From Bacillota bacterium (lineage in GTDB: Bacteria > Bacillota > Clostridia > Peptostreptococcales > Anaerovoracaceae), in contig JAFSCP010000036.1 in assembly GCA_017436705.1 (NCBI GenBank), forward strand, positions 62,001 through 126,000: a stretch of 64,000 nucleotides of DNA, in the 5' to 3' direction. Position 1 is the first letter of the stretch. Each line of letters starts with the position of its first letter. A model generated the notes under the pieces. It was not told the DNA's origin. It made no database searches and worked only from the letters and a program-made list of their open reading frames with translations. Shown piece after piece: positions 49,353 through 58,801 of this stretch. The position numbers were made by a program, and so were the translations under genes.

Positions 49353-50192
49353 ATGTTTAATAATGATTTTTTCAGAGATCCTGAAAATGCTCTTGTGCGT
49401 CCGTATAATGACACACTTATCATCGACAGCCACGGCAGCAAAATCTATGCCCGTATCCACATTCCGGCTTTTTATGATGAAACAAGCAGATGTCCTGTGG
49501 TTCTTATGCTCCACGGATATCCGGGAAATGAAAAAAATATCGACATTGCGCAGAACCTGCGTATGGCAGGCTATGCAACAGTAACCTTCTCATACAGAGG
49601 AGTATGGGGCAGCCATGGTGAATATACTTTTGCTCATTTGATTGAAGATACCCTGGTTGTAGCTCAGCATATCCGCGACAATGCTGAAGAATTCAGATTT
49701 GACACAGGCAGATTCTATGTCCTCGGACACAGCATGGGCGGTTTTGCAGCTGTAAACTCACTTGCTGCAGGACTTGAAGTTTCAGGCGCAATACTTATGG
49801 CACCATGCAACATGGCTTACAAGTATCTTTACGAATACGAAGCTTTCTACAAGCTTATGGAAAGCCAGAAAGGCGGATATTTCAACACTCCTTCTGACAC
49901 ATATTTAGAAGAAGAAGTTCAGGAACATGCACAGCAGTGGCTCTTTGAAAACGCTGCGGACAAGCTGGATCTTACGATTCCATACGGTTTCATCGGCGGT
50001 AAGCTGGACGGTCTTACACCTCCGGAAAAGCACGCCAGACCCCTTTATGAAATTCTTGTTTCCAGAGGCGCTGATGCTAAGTATACTGAACTTGATGATG
50101 GCCATGACTTCCCTGCTTCCAGAGTTGCTCTGACCAATCAGATTATTTTTTATCTTAGAGAGATGGAGAAAAAACAAGATGAAAAGCACTAA
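49353..50192 (+). CDS. Alpha/beta hydrolase
   Basis: A serine hydrolase fold: oxyanion segment LMLHGYPGNEK, nucleophile elbow VLGHSMGGFAAV, and late His in DDGHDFPASRV, with an Asp near GGKLDGLTPPEKH. This S-D-H triad is typical of S9/acylaminoacyl-type or BAAT-like esterases. Substrate unknown. SD AAGGAGG. Its 3' end overlaps the symporter gene by 14 bases. Confidence 0.88.
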   Translation: MFNNDFFRDPENALVRPYNDTLIIDSHGSKIYARIHIPAFYDETSRCPVVLMLHGYPGNEKNIDIAQNLRMAGYATVTFSYRGVWGSHGEYTFAHLIEDTLVVAQHIRDNAEEFRFDTGRFYVLGHSMGGFAAVNSLAAGLEVSGAILMAPCNMAYKYLYEYEAFYKLMESQKGGYFNTPSDTYLEEEVQEHAQQWLFENAADKLDLTIPYGFIGGKLDGLTPPEKHARPLYEILVSRGADAKYTELDDGHDFPASRVALTNQIIFYLREMEKKQDEKH

Positions 50193-51408
50193 AAAAATCA
50201 ATTTAACCGCACAAATCATTATCGCACTTATTCTCGGTATTGTTGTTGGTCTTGCGATGCAGAATCAGCAGGATTTTGCCAACAGCTATATCAAGCCATT
50301 CGGAACAATTTTCCTGAACCTTATCAAGACAATCGTTGTTCCTCTGGTATTATTCTCAATCACACAGGGTATTATCTCCCTCAAGGACATCCGTAAAGTA
50401 GGTTCCATAGGCGGCAAGACAGTTCTTTACTACATGACAACTACTGCATTCGCAGTAACACTGGGTCTGCTCTGCGCTAATGTTCTTCAGGTAGGTAAAG
50501 GATATATCCTCGACTCTTCTGCAGTAACTGAATACACAGGTGCAGAAATGCCTTCCCTGATGGACACATTCGTCAACATCTTCCCTTCAAACATCATCAA
50601 CCCTATGCTCAACGCAACAATGCTCCAGGTTATCGTAATCTCCCTTTTCTTAGGTTTCGGTATCATCGCAGCAGGCGAAAAAGGCAAAGCAGTTGGTGAA
50701 TTTATAGACAGCATGTCAGAAGTGTGCATCAAAATCATGGGTATGATTATCAAATTATCTCCTATCGGTGTGTTTGGTCTCATCGTTCCTGTAGTTGCTG
50801 CAAACGGACCATCCGTACTTCTTCCGCTTCTCAAGCTCATTGCAGTTGCTTATGCTGCAAGTATCCTTCATGCTGTGTTAGTATACTCCGGCACAGTGAA
50901 ACTTGTCGGCGGCAAGAGCCCTCTTGAATTCTTCAGAAAAATGAGCCCTGCTATGCTCTTTGCATTCACAAGCGCAAGTTCCGTAGGTACTCTTCCTTTC
51001 AACATTGAATGTACTGAAAAACTTGGTGTAAACAAAGAAATCTCAAGCTTCGTTCTTCCACTTGGTGCTACAATCAACATGGACGGTACTGCAATTTACC
51101 AGGGTGTATGCGCAATCTTTATCGCACAGATCTTCGGTATCGACCTTACATTCGGTCAGCAGATCATGATTATCCTTACAGCTACACTCGCTTCCATCGG
51201 TACTGCAGGTGTTCCTGGTTCCGGCGTAATCATGCTTACAATGGTACTTCAGAGCGTTGGTCTTCCACTTGAAGGTATCGGTCTCATCGCTGGTGTTGAC
51301 AGAATCCTCGATATGGCAAGAACAACTGTAAACATTACAGGTGACGCTGCATGTGCAGTATGCGTAGATGCACTTGAAAGAAAAAAAGCTGACAGACAGA
51401 AAAAATAA
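50179..51408 (+). CDS. Dicarboxylate/amino acid:cation symporter (GltP/DAACS family)
   Basis: This 409-residue secondary transporter has the DAACS hallmarks: HP1 tip FTSASSVGTLPFN, TM7 INMDGTAIYQG, HP2 GTAGVPGSGVIMLTMVLQ and TM8 GVDRILDMARTTVNITGDAA. The Asp and Arg of ILDMART match residues that bind the substrate amino and side-chain carboxyl groups in glutamate/aspartate members, so an acidic amino acid is likely. It converges on gdhA across a shared terminator, suggesting glutamate uptake and use in one locality. Confidence 0.92.
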   Translation: MKSTKKINLTAQIIIALILGIVVGLAMQNQQDFANSYIKPFGTIFLNLIKTIVVPLVLFSITQGIISLKDIRKVGSIGGKTVLYYMTTTAFAVTLGLLCANVLQVGKGYILDSSAVTEYTGAEMPSLMDTFVNIFPSNIINPMLNATMLQVIVISLFLGFGIIAAGEKGKAVGEFIDSMSEVCIKIMGMIIKLSPIGVFGLIVPVVAANGPSVLLPLLKLIAVAYAASILHAVLVYSGTVKLVGGKSPLEFFRKMSPAMLFAFTSASSVGTLPFNIECTEKLGVNKEISSFVLPLGATINMDGTAIYQGVCAIFIAQIFGIDLTFGQQIMIILTATLASIGTAGVPGSGVIMLTMVLQSVGLPLEGIGLIAGVDRILDMARTTVNITGDAACAVCVDALERKKADRQKK

Positions 51409-51424
51409 ATACTAATTTTCATAA

Positions 51425-51463
51425 AAAAACTGCTTCGGTCAGATAAGACTGAAGCAGTTTTTT
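51425..51463. terminator. Bidirectional terminator between gltP-like gene and gdhA
   Basis: AAACTGCTTCGGTC and GACTGAAGCAGTTT form a 14-bp stem with one G-U pair, flanked by A7 on one side and T7 on the other, so it serves both convergent genes. Confidence 0.93.
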
Positions 51464-51491
51464 TATACTTAATAATGAGGAGAAAACTATT

Positions 51492-52856
<1,365 letters not shown>

Positions 52857-52879
52857 TTATATTTAATTTCATACACGAG

Positions 52880-52908
52880 AGTATAAATGAAAAGAATTTG
52901 TTTGTCAA
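52880..52908 (-). promoter_or_regulatory. Strong promoter of gdhA
   Basis: On the - strand TTGACA (52903-52908) and TATACT (52880-52885) are separated by 17 bases. It is the best sigma-A match on this strand in the window. Confidence 0.88.
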
Positions 52909-52952
52909 TAACAATGCAGACAGAAATATTGTATACATGTTTTGTTTAAATA

Positions 52953-52981
52953 CAACAAAAAAGTGGCATTTAATGCCACTT
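52953..52981 (-). terminator. Terminator after mnmA
   Basis: AAGTGGCAT-TTA-ATGCCACTT is a perfect 9-bp stem (52961-52981) followed on the - strand by TTTTTTG. It ends the iscS-iscU-mnmA transcript. Confidence 0.92.
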
Positions 52982-53003
52982 AAGATTCTGCAAAGATTAT
53001 ATA

Positions 53004-54062
53004 TTATCGTATAAAGCCTCCGCCAATAACTTTGTCTCCGCTGTATATTACAAGGCTTTGTCCTGGGGTTGCTGCACGCTGAGGCTCTTCAAAAGTCAAC
53101 ATAATATTGTTTCCGTCAACTTCAAGTTTTGCCTCTGACGGCTGTGCTGCATAGCGCACTTTTGCCTTTACATCCTTTCCATCCCAGTCTGAAGCACTGC
53201 CGGATGTAAAGAAAACATCCTCCGCAGTTACATACCGGCTGAAAAGATCATCGTTGTCGCCTATGGTAATCCGGTTGGTTTCAGTGTCCATCTTTGTTAC
53301 AAAGGCCGGCTTGCCTATGGCAATACCCAGACCTTTCCGCTGACCGATTGTATAATTGAGGATGCCCTTGTGTTCACCAAGAACTTTTCCTTCCTTATCG
53401 ACAAATTTCCCCGGCTCAGTATCAAATCCTTTGCGGCGGATATATTCAACGTAATTGTCTGTCGGGTCGATAAAGCAGATTTCCTGGCTGTCCTTTTTTT
53501 CTGCGTTTTTAAGGCTTTTTTCCCTTGCAATGTCCCTGATTTCCTCTTTGTCACAAAACTCGCCCAGAGGGAAAATTACGCGGCTCAGAACATCCTGTCC
53601 GAGACGGTACAGCATGTATGACTGGTCTTTGCGCTCGTTTGCTGCACGCCGCACATAATATGCTCCTGTTTCTTCGTCATGAGCAATTCTGCAGTAATGA
53701 CCTGTTGCGATATAATATATGCCAAGTCGGTCAGCAGTTTCAATGAGCTTTCTGAATTTAATCCACGGATTGCAGACAACACATGGGTTTGGAGTTCTTC
53801 CCCGCAGATATTCACTGCAGAAATTTCCTATTACTTTTTCGCTGAACTCTGCAGATACATCTTCGCATATAAGTTCAATTCCAAGCTGGTCAGCTGCCGT
53901 CTGCGCATCAGCCTTGCCCTGCTCATTGTTTCCAAGAACATCAAAATAGTAGCCTGTTACTTCAAAGCCTTTGTCTTTCAATAACAAAGCAGCGGCAGTG
54001 CTGTCCACCCCGCCGCTGAGACCCAACAATATTTTATTTTTGTCAAGTTTAATGTTTTCCAT
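53004..54062 (-). CDS. mnmA: tRNA 2-thiouridylase MnmA
   Basis: MnmA adenylates and thiolates U34 of Glu, Gln and Lys tRNAs. The PP-loop GLSGGVDSTAAALLL is at the N-terminus; the catalytic CxxC segment NPCVVCNPWIKF and the second cysteine in SQEICFIDP follow, as does NYTIGQRKGLGIA. Length (352 aa) is normal. It lies directly downstream of iscU and iscS, which supply persulfide sulfur; tusA/tusE relays are absent, as usual in Firmicutes. Confidence 0.96.
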   Translation of the reverse strand: MENIKLDKNKILLGLSGGVDSTAAALLLKDKGFEVTGYYFDVLGNNEQGKADAQTAADQLGIELICEDVSAEFSEKVIGNFCSEYLRGRTPNPCVVCNPWIKFRKLIETADRLGIYYIATGHYCRIAHDEETGAYYVRRAANERKDQSYMLYRLGQDVLSRVIFPLGEFCDKEEIRDIAREKSLKNAEKKDSQEICFIDPTDNYVEYIRRKGFDTEPGKFVDKEGKVLGEHKGILNYTIGQRKGLGIAIGKPAFVTKMDTETNRITIGDNDDLFSRYVTAEDVFFTSGSASDWDGKDVKAKVRYAAQPSEAKLEVDGNNIMLTFEEPQRAATPGQSLVIYSGDKVIGGGFIR

Positions 54063-54067
54063 AATAA

Positions 54068-54520
54068 TTATTCTTCTTCAGGAACATCGTGATCGTGTTC
54101 GTCTTCATCTTCATTAGGATCATAGCCTTCTAATGCAGCATAAACCTTGCCGTTCTTCTGGGCATAATCATAGATTGCGTTCTTGATTGCCTTGTCAGCA
54201 AGTACGGAGCAGTGAACCTTTACAGGTGGAAGTCCGCCCAGTTCATTGATGATTTCCTTGTTTGTAAGTGCAAGTGCTTCTTCGATTGTCTTGCCGATAA
54301 TCATGGAAGTTGCCATGCTGGAGGACGCAATTGCGCTGCCGCAGCCGAAAGTCTTGAACTTTGCATCAACAATTGTTTCATCTTCAACCTTGATCTGAAT
54401 CTGCATCATGTCACCGCACACAGGGCTGCCATAAGTACCTGTTCCGTCAGGATTTTCAAGTTCACCAACGTTTTTAGGGTTCATGAAGTGTTCCATTACT
54501 GTATCATTGTATAAAGCCAT
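54068..54520 (-). CDS. iscU: Fe-S cluster scaffold IscU (NifU N-terminal family)
   Basis: The three cluster-binding cysteines are present: C35 in GSPVCGDM, C60 in FGCGSAIASSS and C104 in KVHCSVLA, with Asp 37 nearby. Residues 1-125 match IscU; an acidic, His-containing tail (EDEDEHDHDVPEEE) extends the C-terminus to 150 aa, as in NifU-like clostridial members. ATG 54520 is chosen over GTG 54532 because AAAGGTTGG lies upstream. It follows iscS. Confidence 0.93.
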   Translation of the reverse strand: MALYNDTVMEHFMNPKNVGELENPDGTGTYGSPVCGDMMQIQIKVEDETIVDAKFKTFGCGSAIASSSMATSMIIGKTIEEALALTNKEIINELGGLPPVKVHCSVLADKAIKNAIYDYAQKNGKVYAALEGYDPNEDEDEHDHDVPEEE

Positions 54521-54525
54521 TTTTA

Positions 54526-55695
54526 TTACCAACCTTTCTGTGCGTTTACCGGTGAAAGCATTCTGAGTTTTTCGACGATATTCTTCAGATTTTCCACCAC
54601 ATAATCTATATCTTCTTTAGTAGTAAAGTCACCAACTGTGAATCTTACTGTACCGTGAATCATTTCCACAGGCACTCCCAGTGCACTGAGAACGTGTGAA
54701 GGTTCCAGAGACTTGGAAGAACATGCTGAACCTGTTGAAACGCTGATTCCAAGGTAGTTGAGCATGAGCAGGATGCTTTCACCTTCGATGTACTTGAAAG
54801 TGATGTTAGCATTGCCCGGATGTCTTGCATCCATAGTTCCGTTTACATGAGTATCAGGAATTTCGTTTAAAACTCTTTCTACCAGATAGTTTCTCAGTTC
54901 GGAGCAGTGCTTTACATGTTCATCAAAATGAATGTCTGCAAGTTCTGCTGCCTTACCGAAGCCAACGATGCCTGTAAGATTTTCAGTACCGGCTCTGCGG
55001 CTGTTTTCCTGAGCACCGCCGTGAAGGTAGTTGGAGATTCTCAGTCCCTTTCTGATATAGAGAGCGCCTTCGCCCTTAGGACCATAAATTTTATGTGAGG
55101 ACATGGACATCATATCAACGCCCAGGTCTTTTACATCGATAGGAATGTTTCCCAGAGCCTGTACAGCGTCTGTGTGGAAAAGTACTTTGTGTGCCTTGGC
55201 AATTGCAGCGATTTCCTTAATCGGCTGAACTGTGCCGATTTCATTGTTTACCATCATAACGCTGATGAGGATTGTCTTGTCAGTAATTGCTGCTTCAAGC
55301 TCTTCGAGACTGATTCTGCCGTCAGGACCGATTCCGAGATAAGTAACTTCGTAACCCTGCTTTTCGAGGAATTCACAGGAATGAAGCATTGCGTGATGCT
55401 CAATCTTAGTTGTGATGATGTGGTTTCCCTTTTCCTTCAGCTTGTCCGCTGTGCCGAAAACTGCCCAGTTGTCAGCTTCAGTTCCGCCTGCTGTAAAGAA
55501 AATTTCCTTAGGGTCAGCATTGATGAGTTTCCCGATGCGGGCTCTTGCTGTGTCAATTGCTTCTTTGGACTCAAGTCCTTTATCATATAAACTGGAAGGA
55601 TTACCGAATTTCTCAGTGAAATAAGGAATCATTTCCTGTAAAACTTCTTCTTTTACCGGTGTAGTTGCCGAGTAATCTAAATATACATTTCTCAT
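54526..55695 (-). CDS. iscS: Cysteine desulfurase IscS/NifS
   Basis: A class V PLP enzyme that takes sulfur from cysteine as a persulfide. N-terminus MRNVYLDYSATTP, TAGGTEADNWAV, PLP lysine in SMSSHKIYGPKGEGALY, and the mobile loop cysteine in STGSACSSKSLEPSHVL. Length 389 aa. It heads the iscS-iscU-mnmA operon; a TATAAT at about 55738 on this strand, with a weaker -35, is a possible promoter. IscR is not encoded next to it. Confidence 0.95.
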   Translation of the reverse strand: MRNVYLDYSATTPVKEEVLQEMIPYFTEKFGNPSSLYDKGLESKEAIDTARARIGKLINADPKEIFFTAGGTEADNWAVFGTADKLKEKGNHIITTKIEHHAMLHSCEFLEKQGYEVTYLGIGPDGRISLEELEAAITDKTILISVMMVNNEIGTVQPIKEIAAIAKAHKVLFHTDAVQALGNIPIDVKDLGVDMMSMSSHKIYGPKGEGALYIRKGLRISNYLHGGAQENSRRAGTENLTGIVGFGKAAELADIHFDEHVKHCSELRNYLVERVLNEIPDTHVNGTMDARHPGNANITFKYIEGESILLMLNYLGISVSTGSACSSKSLEPSHVLSALGVPVEMIHGTVRFTVGDFTTKEDIDYVVENLKNIVEKLRMLSPVNAQKGW

Positions 55696-55774
55696 TTTAT
55701 TGTTATACTCCTTTGTCAGTATAAATTGACCCTAAATATTATACCAAATTTTTCAGAAATTTAAACACTAAATA

Positions 55775-56209
55775 CTAAAAAAATTGCACAAGTTTATAAC
55801 TTTTTTCATCTTTTTCCATGATTACGCTGTAAATACCCTCGATTTCTTCTTCTCCGTCCGTACCTGACACCTCCCATGCGATGTTCACTACGGCACAGAC
55901 CAGTTCTTCGTCTGAATTTGTAATCTCAATATCCCTGATTTTATATCCGGTAACTTCCTCAATGTCTGTCTGGAAAAACTCTCTCATGGCCAGTATATCT
56001 TCTTCAAGCAGTCTCCCCTTTTCCACCTGCCCGATACGTGCAAGCGCATCATAGTAATTTATCTGCCCGCAGAAATAACCGTTAAGCACGTCGGTTCTTT
56101 CCCTTATCAGGTCAGCCATTTCCCCTTTTATGTCTGACCCCGATGACAGAAAAATTACGATTAAAGCAGCCGTTAAAACAGCCAGAATCTTCTTTTTTCT
56201 CTGTTTCAT
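55775..56209 (-). CDS. Hypothetical secreted or membrane-anchored protein
   Basis: From ATG 56209 (SD GGGGG) this 144-residue protein has an N-terminal basic stretch (KQRKKK) and a hydrophobic segment (ILAVLTAALIVIFLSSG). The soluble part contains YDALARIGQVEKGRLLEEDILAMREFF and a beta-rich end (VVNIAWEVSG, YSVIMEKDEKSYKLVQFF). The profile is like small DUF4829/NTF2-type lipoprotein-like proteins, but I cannot assign a family. Confidence 0.6.
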   Translation of the reverse strand: MKQRKKKILAVLTAALIVIFLSSGSDIKGEMADLIRERTDVLNGYFCGQINYYDALARIGQVEKGRLLEEDILAMREFFQTDIEEVTGYKIRDIEITNSDEELVCAVVNIAWEVSGTDGEEEIEGIYSVIMEKDEKSYKLVQFF

Positions 56210-56287
56210 AATATTTACCCCCTGGTTCATACTATAAAACAAAAGACCCGAAAAACTTGTCGTAATTCCGGGCCTGATTATTTTTAT

Positions 56288-56497
56288 TTAGTTAGCTTTT
56301 CTGCCGGCCAGATGATTGCCATCTTTGTCTACAACTTCAATGTTTTCAAGCTGAGACTTCACATTGGCTCTGAAAGCGGCGATATACTCTTTGTAAAGAA
56401 CTTTCTGCTCTGCAGCCTCTTCCTCTGTGAGACCTACAGATTTTTTCTTGCGGGAAAGTTCGTTGATTCTGTCAATCATTTCCTGTGTAATTGCCAT
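56288..56497 (-). CDS. DUF896 (YnzC) family protein
   Basis: This 69-residue helical protein MAITQEMIDRINELSRKKKSVGLTEEEAAEQ-KVLYKEYIAAFRANVKSQLENI is the DUF896/YnzC-YlaF sequence of Firmicutes. In Bacillus YnzC lies next to yneA and lexA in the SOS region; here it is alone, 18 kb from the YneA-like gene. Function not established. Confidence 0.9.
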   Translation of the reverse strand: MAITQEMIDRINELSRKKKSVGLTEEEAAEQKVLYKEYIAAFRANVKSQLENIEVVDKDGNHLAGRKAN

Positions 56498-56561
56498 TAT
56501 ATTCTCCTTAAAAAATAATCCTTAAGAAGTATACCACAGATCCGGCCAAAAGCCAAGCTTT

Positions 56562-57713
56562 TTAGAGCATTTCAATGAAAGCAGCGATTCTTGTATTGAG
56601 CTGGCCTACATCTGTCTGTGAGTAATCAGTTTCAACAGCAAGGTATGGAATATCCTTCTGTTCAGTTACATACTTCTTGATTGCCAGAGTTTCAACGTTG
56701 TAAGTATGACAAGCCTGAAGAGTCATTTCCAGAACGCCGTCAACCTTGTATTCGTCAATCAGTCTGCCGAGAAGTTCAAAACGGTTGGTGTCAGGAGTCA
56801 TTACAGAGCAGCCGATGTCAAGATATCTTCTTGCAATTGCTTCGTAAATATCTTCAGCTTCAACATCGATATTTTTGTCGATGGACTTTGCACCTGAGCA
56901 GTTTTCGTATGTAACTACAACGCCGCCGTTTTCTTCAACTGCGCGGATAACCTTTTCAGTTGCGCCGCCGATAGGACAGCCTGTGATAAGAATTCTAGGC
57001 TTCTTTTCAAGCATCTTGCCTTCTGCATATTCTTTTTTGATCTTTTCTACAAGAGCATCAACTTCAGCAGGAATGAGGCTTCTGTCGAACTTGAAGCTGC
57101 TTCCGTAGAGAACTTTGAAAAGGTCGTAACCTGTAATAGGACAAGGGTCATTTTTCATCAGTTCATAAAGACCTTTAAGTGAAGATCTTACCTGATTGTT
57201 TGTCTTACATGCCTGGCGGAGCTGATTTTCAGTAATTTCAACGCCGAATTTAGATTCAAGATACTCCTTGAAACAGATGATTTCTTCTTTCCAGAGTTTA
57301 AGCGCTGCTTCTCTCTGAGTATTAGGAAGTTCCATGATGAAAACATCCTTGAATTCGCCCATGTATTCGTACATCTTCTTCTTACCATCGCAGGTTGTTT
57401 CGCCTACAACAACGTCAGAGAAATAGAAGAACGGACACTTGTCAGTCTTTGCAAAACCGTAGCTGGACTTGATCAGCGGGCAGAGATTCTTAGGCAGGTC
57501 TTTTTCAGCATCAGCAATGGTTTCGTCAGATGTGGAGCAGAGGCTCACAGACGCCGCACCCATAGCCATAGGAATTTCCTGAGGAAAGTATGTGCAGTAT
57601 GAACCGATAACAGGTACGTTTTTTTCTTTTAATTCTTTAACAGCCAGGAAAGAGTTTTTTCTTGCATCAGCAAATTCTTCAAAAACCTCCGGTAATTCTT
57701 TAATTATTTCCAT
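56562..57713 (-). CDS. Double-cubane-cluster-type 2-hydroxyacyl-CoA dehydratase family protein (paralogue 1)
   Basis: A 383-residue member of the HgdB/BcrC/FldC superfamily. Cysteines occur at 40 (GSYCTYFP), 59, 78 (NLCPLIKSS), 93 (DKCPFF), 108 (ETTCDGKKKMYE), 272 (ENCSGAK), 302 and 335 (QACHTYN). The TTCDGKKK signature is the one I associate with double-cubane [8Fe-9S] reductases (DCCP) rather than with HgdA/B. The encoded activase, DUF3343 protein and paralogue 2 are adjacent. It would reduce a small substrate at very low potential; the substrate is unknown. The classical alternative is a 2-hydroxyacyl-CoA dehydratase subunit. Confidence 0.85.
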   Translation of the reverse strand: MEIIKELPEVFEEFADARKNSFLAVKELKEKNVPVIGSYCTYFPQEIPMAMGAASVSLCSTSDETIADAEKDLPKNLCPLIKSSYGFAKTDKCPFFYFSDVVVGETTCDGKKKMYEYMGEFKDVFIMELPNTQREAALKLWKEEIICFKEYLESKFGVEITENQLRQACKTNNQVRSSLKGLYELMKNDPCPITGYDLFKVLYGSSFKFDRSLIPAEVDALVEKIKKEYAEGKMLEKKPRILITGCPIGGATEKVIRAVEENGGVVVTYENCSGAKSIDKNIDVEAEDIYEAIARRYLDIGCSVMTPDTNRFELLGRLIDEYKVDGVLEMTLQACHTYNVETLAIKKYVTEQKDIPYLAVETDYSQTDVGQLNTRIAAFIEML

Positions 57714-57724
57714 GATAACCTCCG

Positions 57725-58495
57725 TTATAATTTTATTTTAGCTGCAGCCAGTGCCGCGCCCAGTGCCCCTGCGTAACGGGCCTGTGGACTGGTTATAACC
57801 TGGGACTGCAGTTTCTTTTCAAGAGCTTTACATACATATTCACAGTCGCAGAGACCGCCGGTAAGGCACACAGCCTCACCTTTTTCGTGAAGTCTGCTTG
57901 CCTGGGAAGCAACCTTGCTTACGATTGAATCCACCACCGCAAAAGCAATATTTTCCTTAGGCTCACCCCTGCCGATAAGGCTGATTACTTCAGACTCCGC
58001 AAAAACTGTACACATGGAGCTGATTGTAACTCCGCCGCCTGTTTCTGCAAGTGTGCAGAGTTCGTCAGGTCTCATGCCCATGGAATTTGCCATGACTTCG
58101 AGGAAACGGCCTGTACCGGCAGAACACTTGTCGTTCATGATAAAATCTTTTACCATGCCCTCTTCGATTCTGATAATCTTGGTATCCTGACCACCGATGT
58201 CGATAACCAGAGCATCCTGTGAATGATTTATTTTAAGCGCCCCCATGGCGTGGCAGGTGATTTCTGTGATCATTTTATTTGCATATGGCACGGAAACGCG
58301 GCCGTAACCTGTTGCAACACAAGGACTTGCATCAGGGTCAATTCCTTCTGCAAGTAATTTTTTCTTAATTTCTTCTGCTGTGTCCACGCTGCTCCAGCCT
58401 GTGGGCTGCACCATTTCGAGACACACATTTTTCTGCTCATCTAAAACTACCACTTTCGCACAAGTGGAGCCTATATCTATTCCGATGTAGTTCAT
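57725..58495 (-). CDS. Acyl-CoA dehydratase activase / DCCP reductase (ASKHA ATPase)
   Basis: This 256-residue BadF/BadG/HgdC-type ATPase has phosphate-1 GIDIGSTCAKVVV, phosphate-2 VIDIGGQDTKIIRI and the adenosine region CLTGGL. The bridging 4Fe-4S cysteines are C124 (NDKCSAGTGRFLE) and C162 (SSMCTVFAESEV), one pair per homodimer. Such proteins use ATP hydrolysis to push an electron into the partner's cluster. It lies 11 bases upstream of paralogue 1 and downstream of DUF3343, matching a dedicated activator for this system. Confidence 0.95.
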   Translation of the reverse strand: MNYIGIDIGSTCAKVVVLDEQKNVCLEMVQPTGWSSVDTAEEIKKKLLAEGIDPDASPCVATGYGRVSVPYANKMITEITCHAMGALKINHSQDALVIDIGGQDTKIIRIEEGMVKDFIMNDKCSAGTGRFLEVMANSMGMRPDELCTLAETGGGVTISSMCTVFAESEVISLIGRGEPKENIAFAVVDSIVSKVASQASRLHEKGEAVCLTGGLCDCEYVCKALEKKLQSQVITSPQARYAGALGAALAAAKIKL

Positions 58496-58511
58496 ATATT
58501 TCCTCGTTTAC

Positions 58512-58787
58512 TTAACAGAACTTGTGTCTGTTTGGGTTAATCTGGTTTTCAAGGGGAACAATGTCGTGATATTCTGCATTGTTTTCTTCAATACATCTGC
58601 GTACAGCGTCAATATCTTCTGCCATAATCAGCAGAGACATACCGCATCCCAGCTCGCCCTGAATTGATCTCGGCGCAGGCGAAATGCGGGAACGTATGCC
58701 GTTCCCGCGGAGTAATTCATGTAACGCCATGCCCTGAGTATAAGTCTTAAATAAAATATAATAGTTTATTTCTTTCTTATCGCTCAT
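58512..58787 (-). CDS. DUF3343 protein, Se/S-carrier-like
   Basis: The 91-residue protein starts with YYILFKTYTQGMALHELLRGNGIRSRISPAPRSIQ and has C48 in the conserved GELGCGMSLLI, typical of PF11823 (DUF3343), which I recall being described as a putative selenium/sulfur carrier family. It ends with a cysteine as its very last residue (HKFC), a second possible thiol carrier. It sits between activase and paralogue 2, beside a cysteine desulfurase gene; sulfur or selenium delivery is the natural reading. Confidence 0.85.
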   Translation of the reverse strand: MSDKKEINYYILFKTYTQGMALHELLRGNGIRSRISPAPRSIQGELGCGMSLLIMAEDIDAVRRCIEENNAEYHDIVPLENQINPNRHKFC

Positions 58788-58801
58788 TTTATGTACCGGT
58801 T

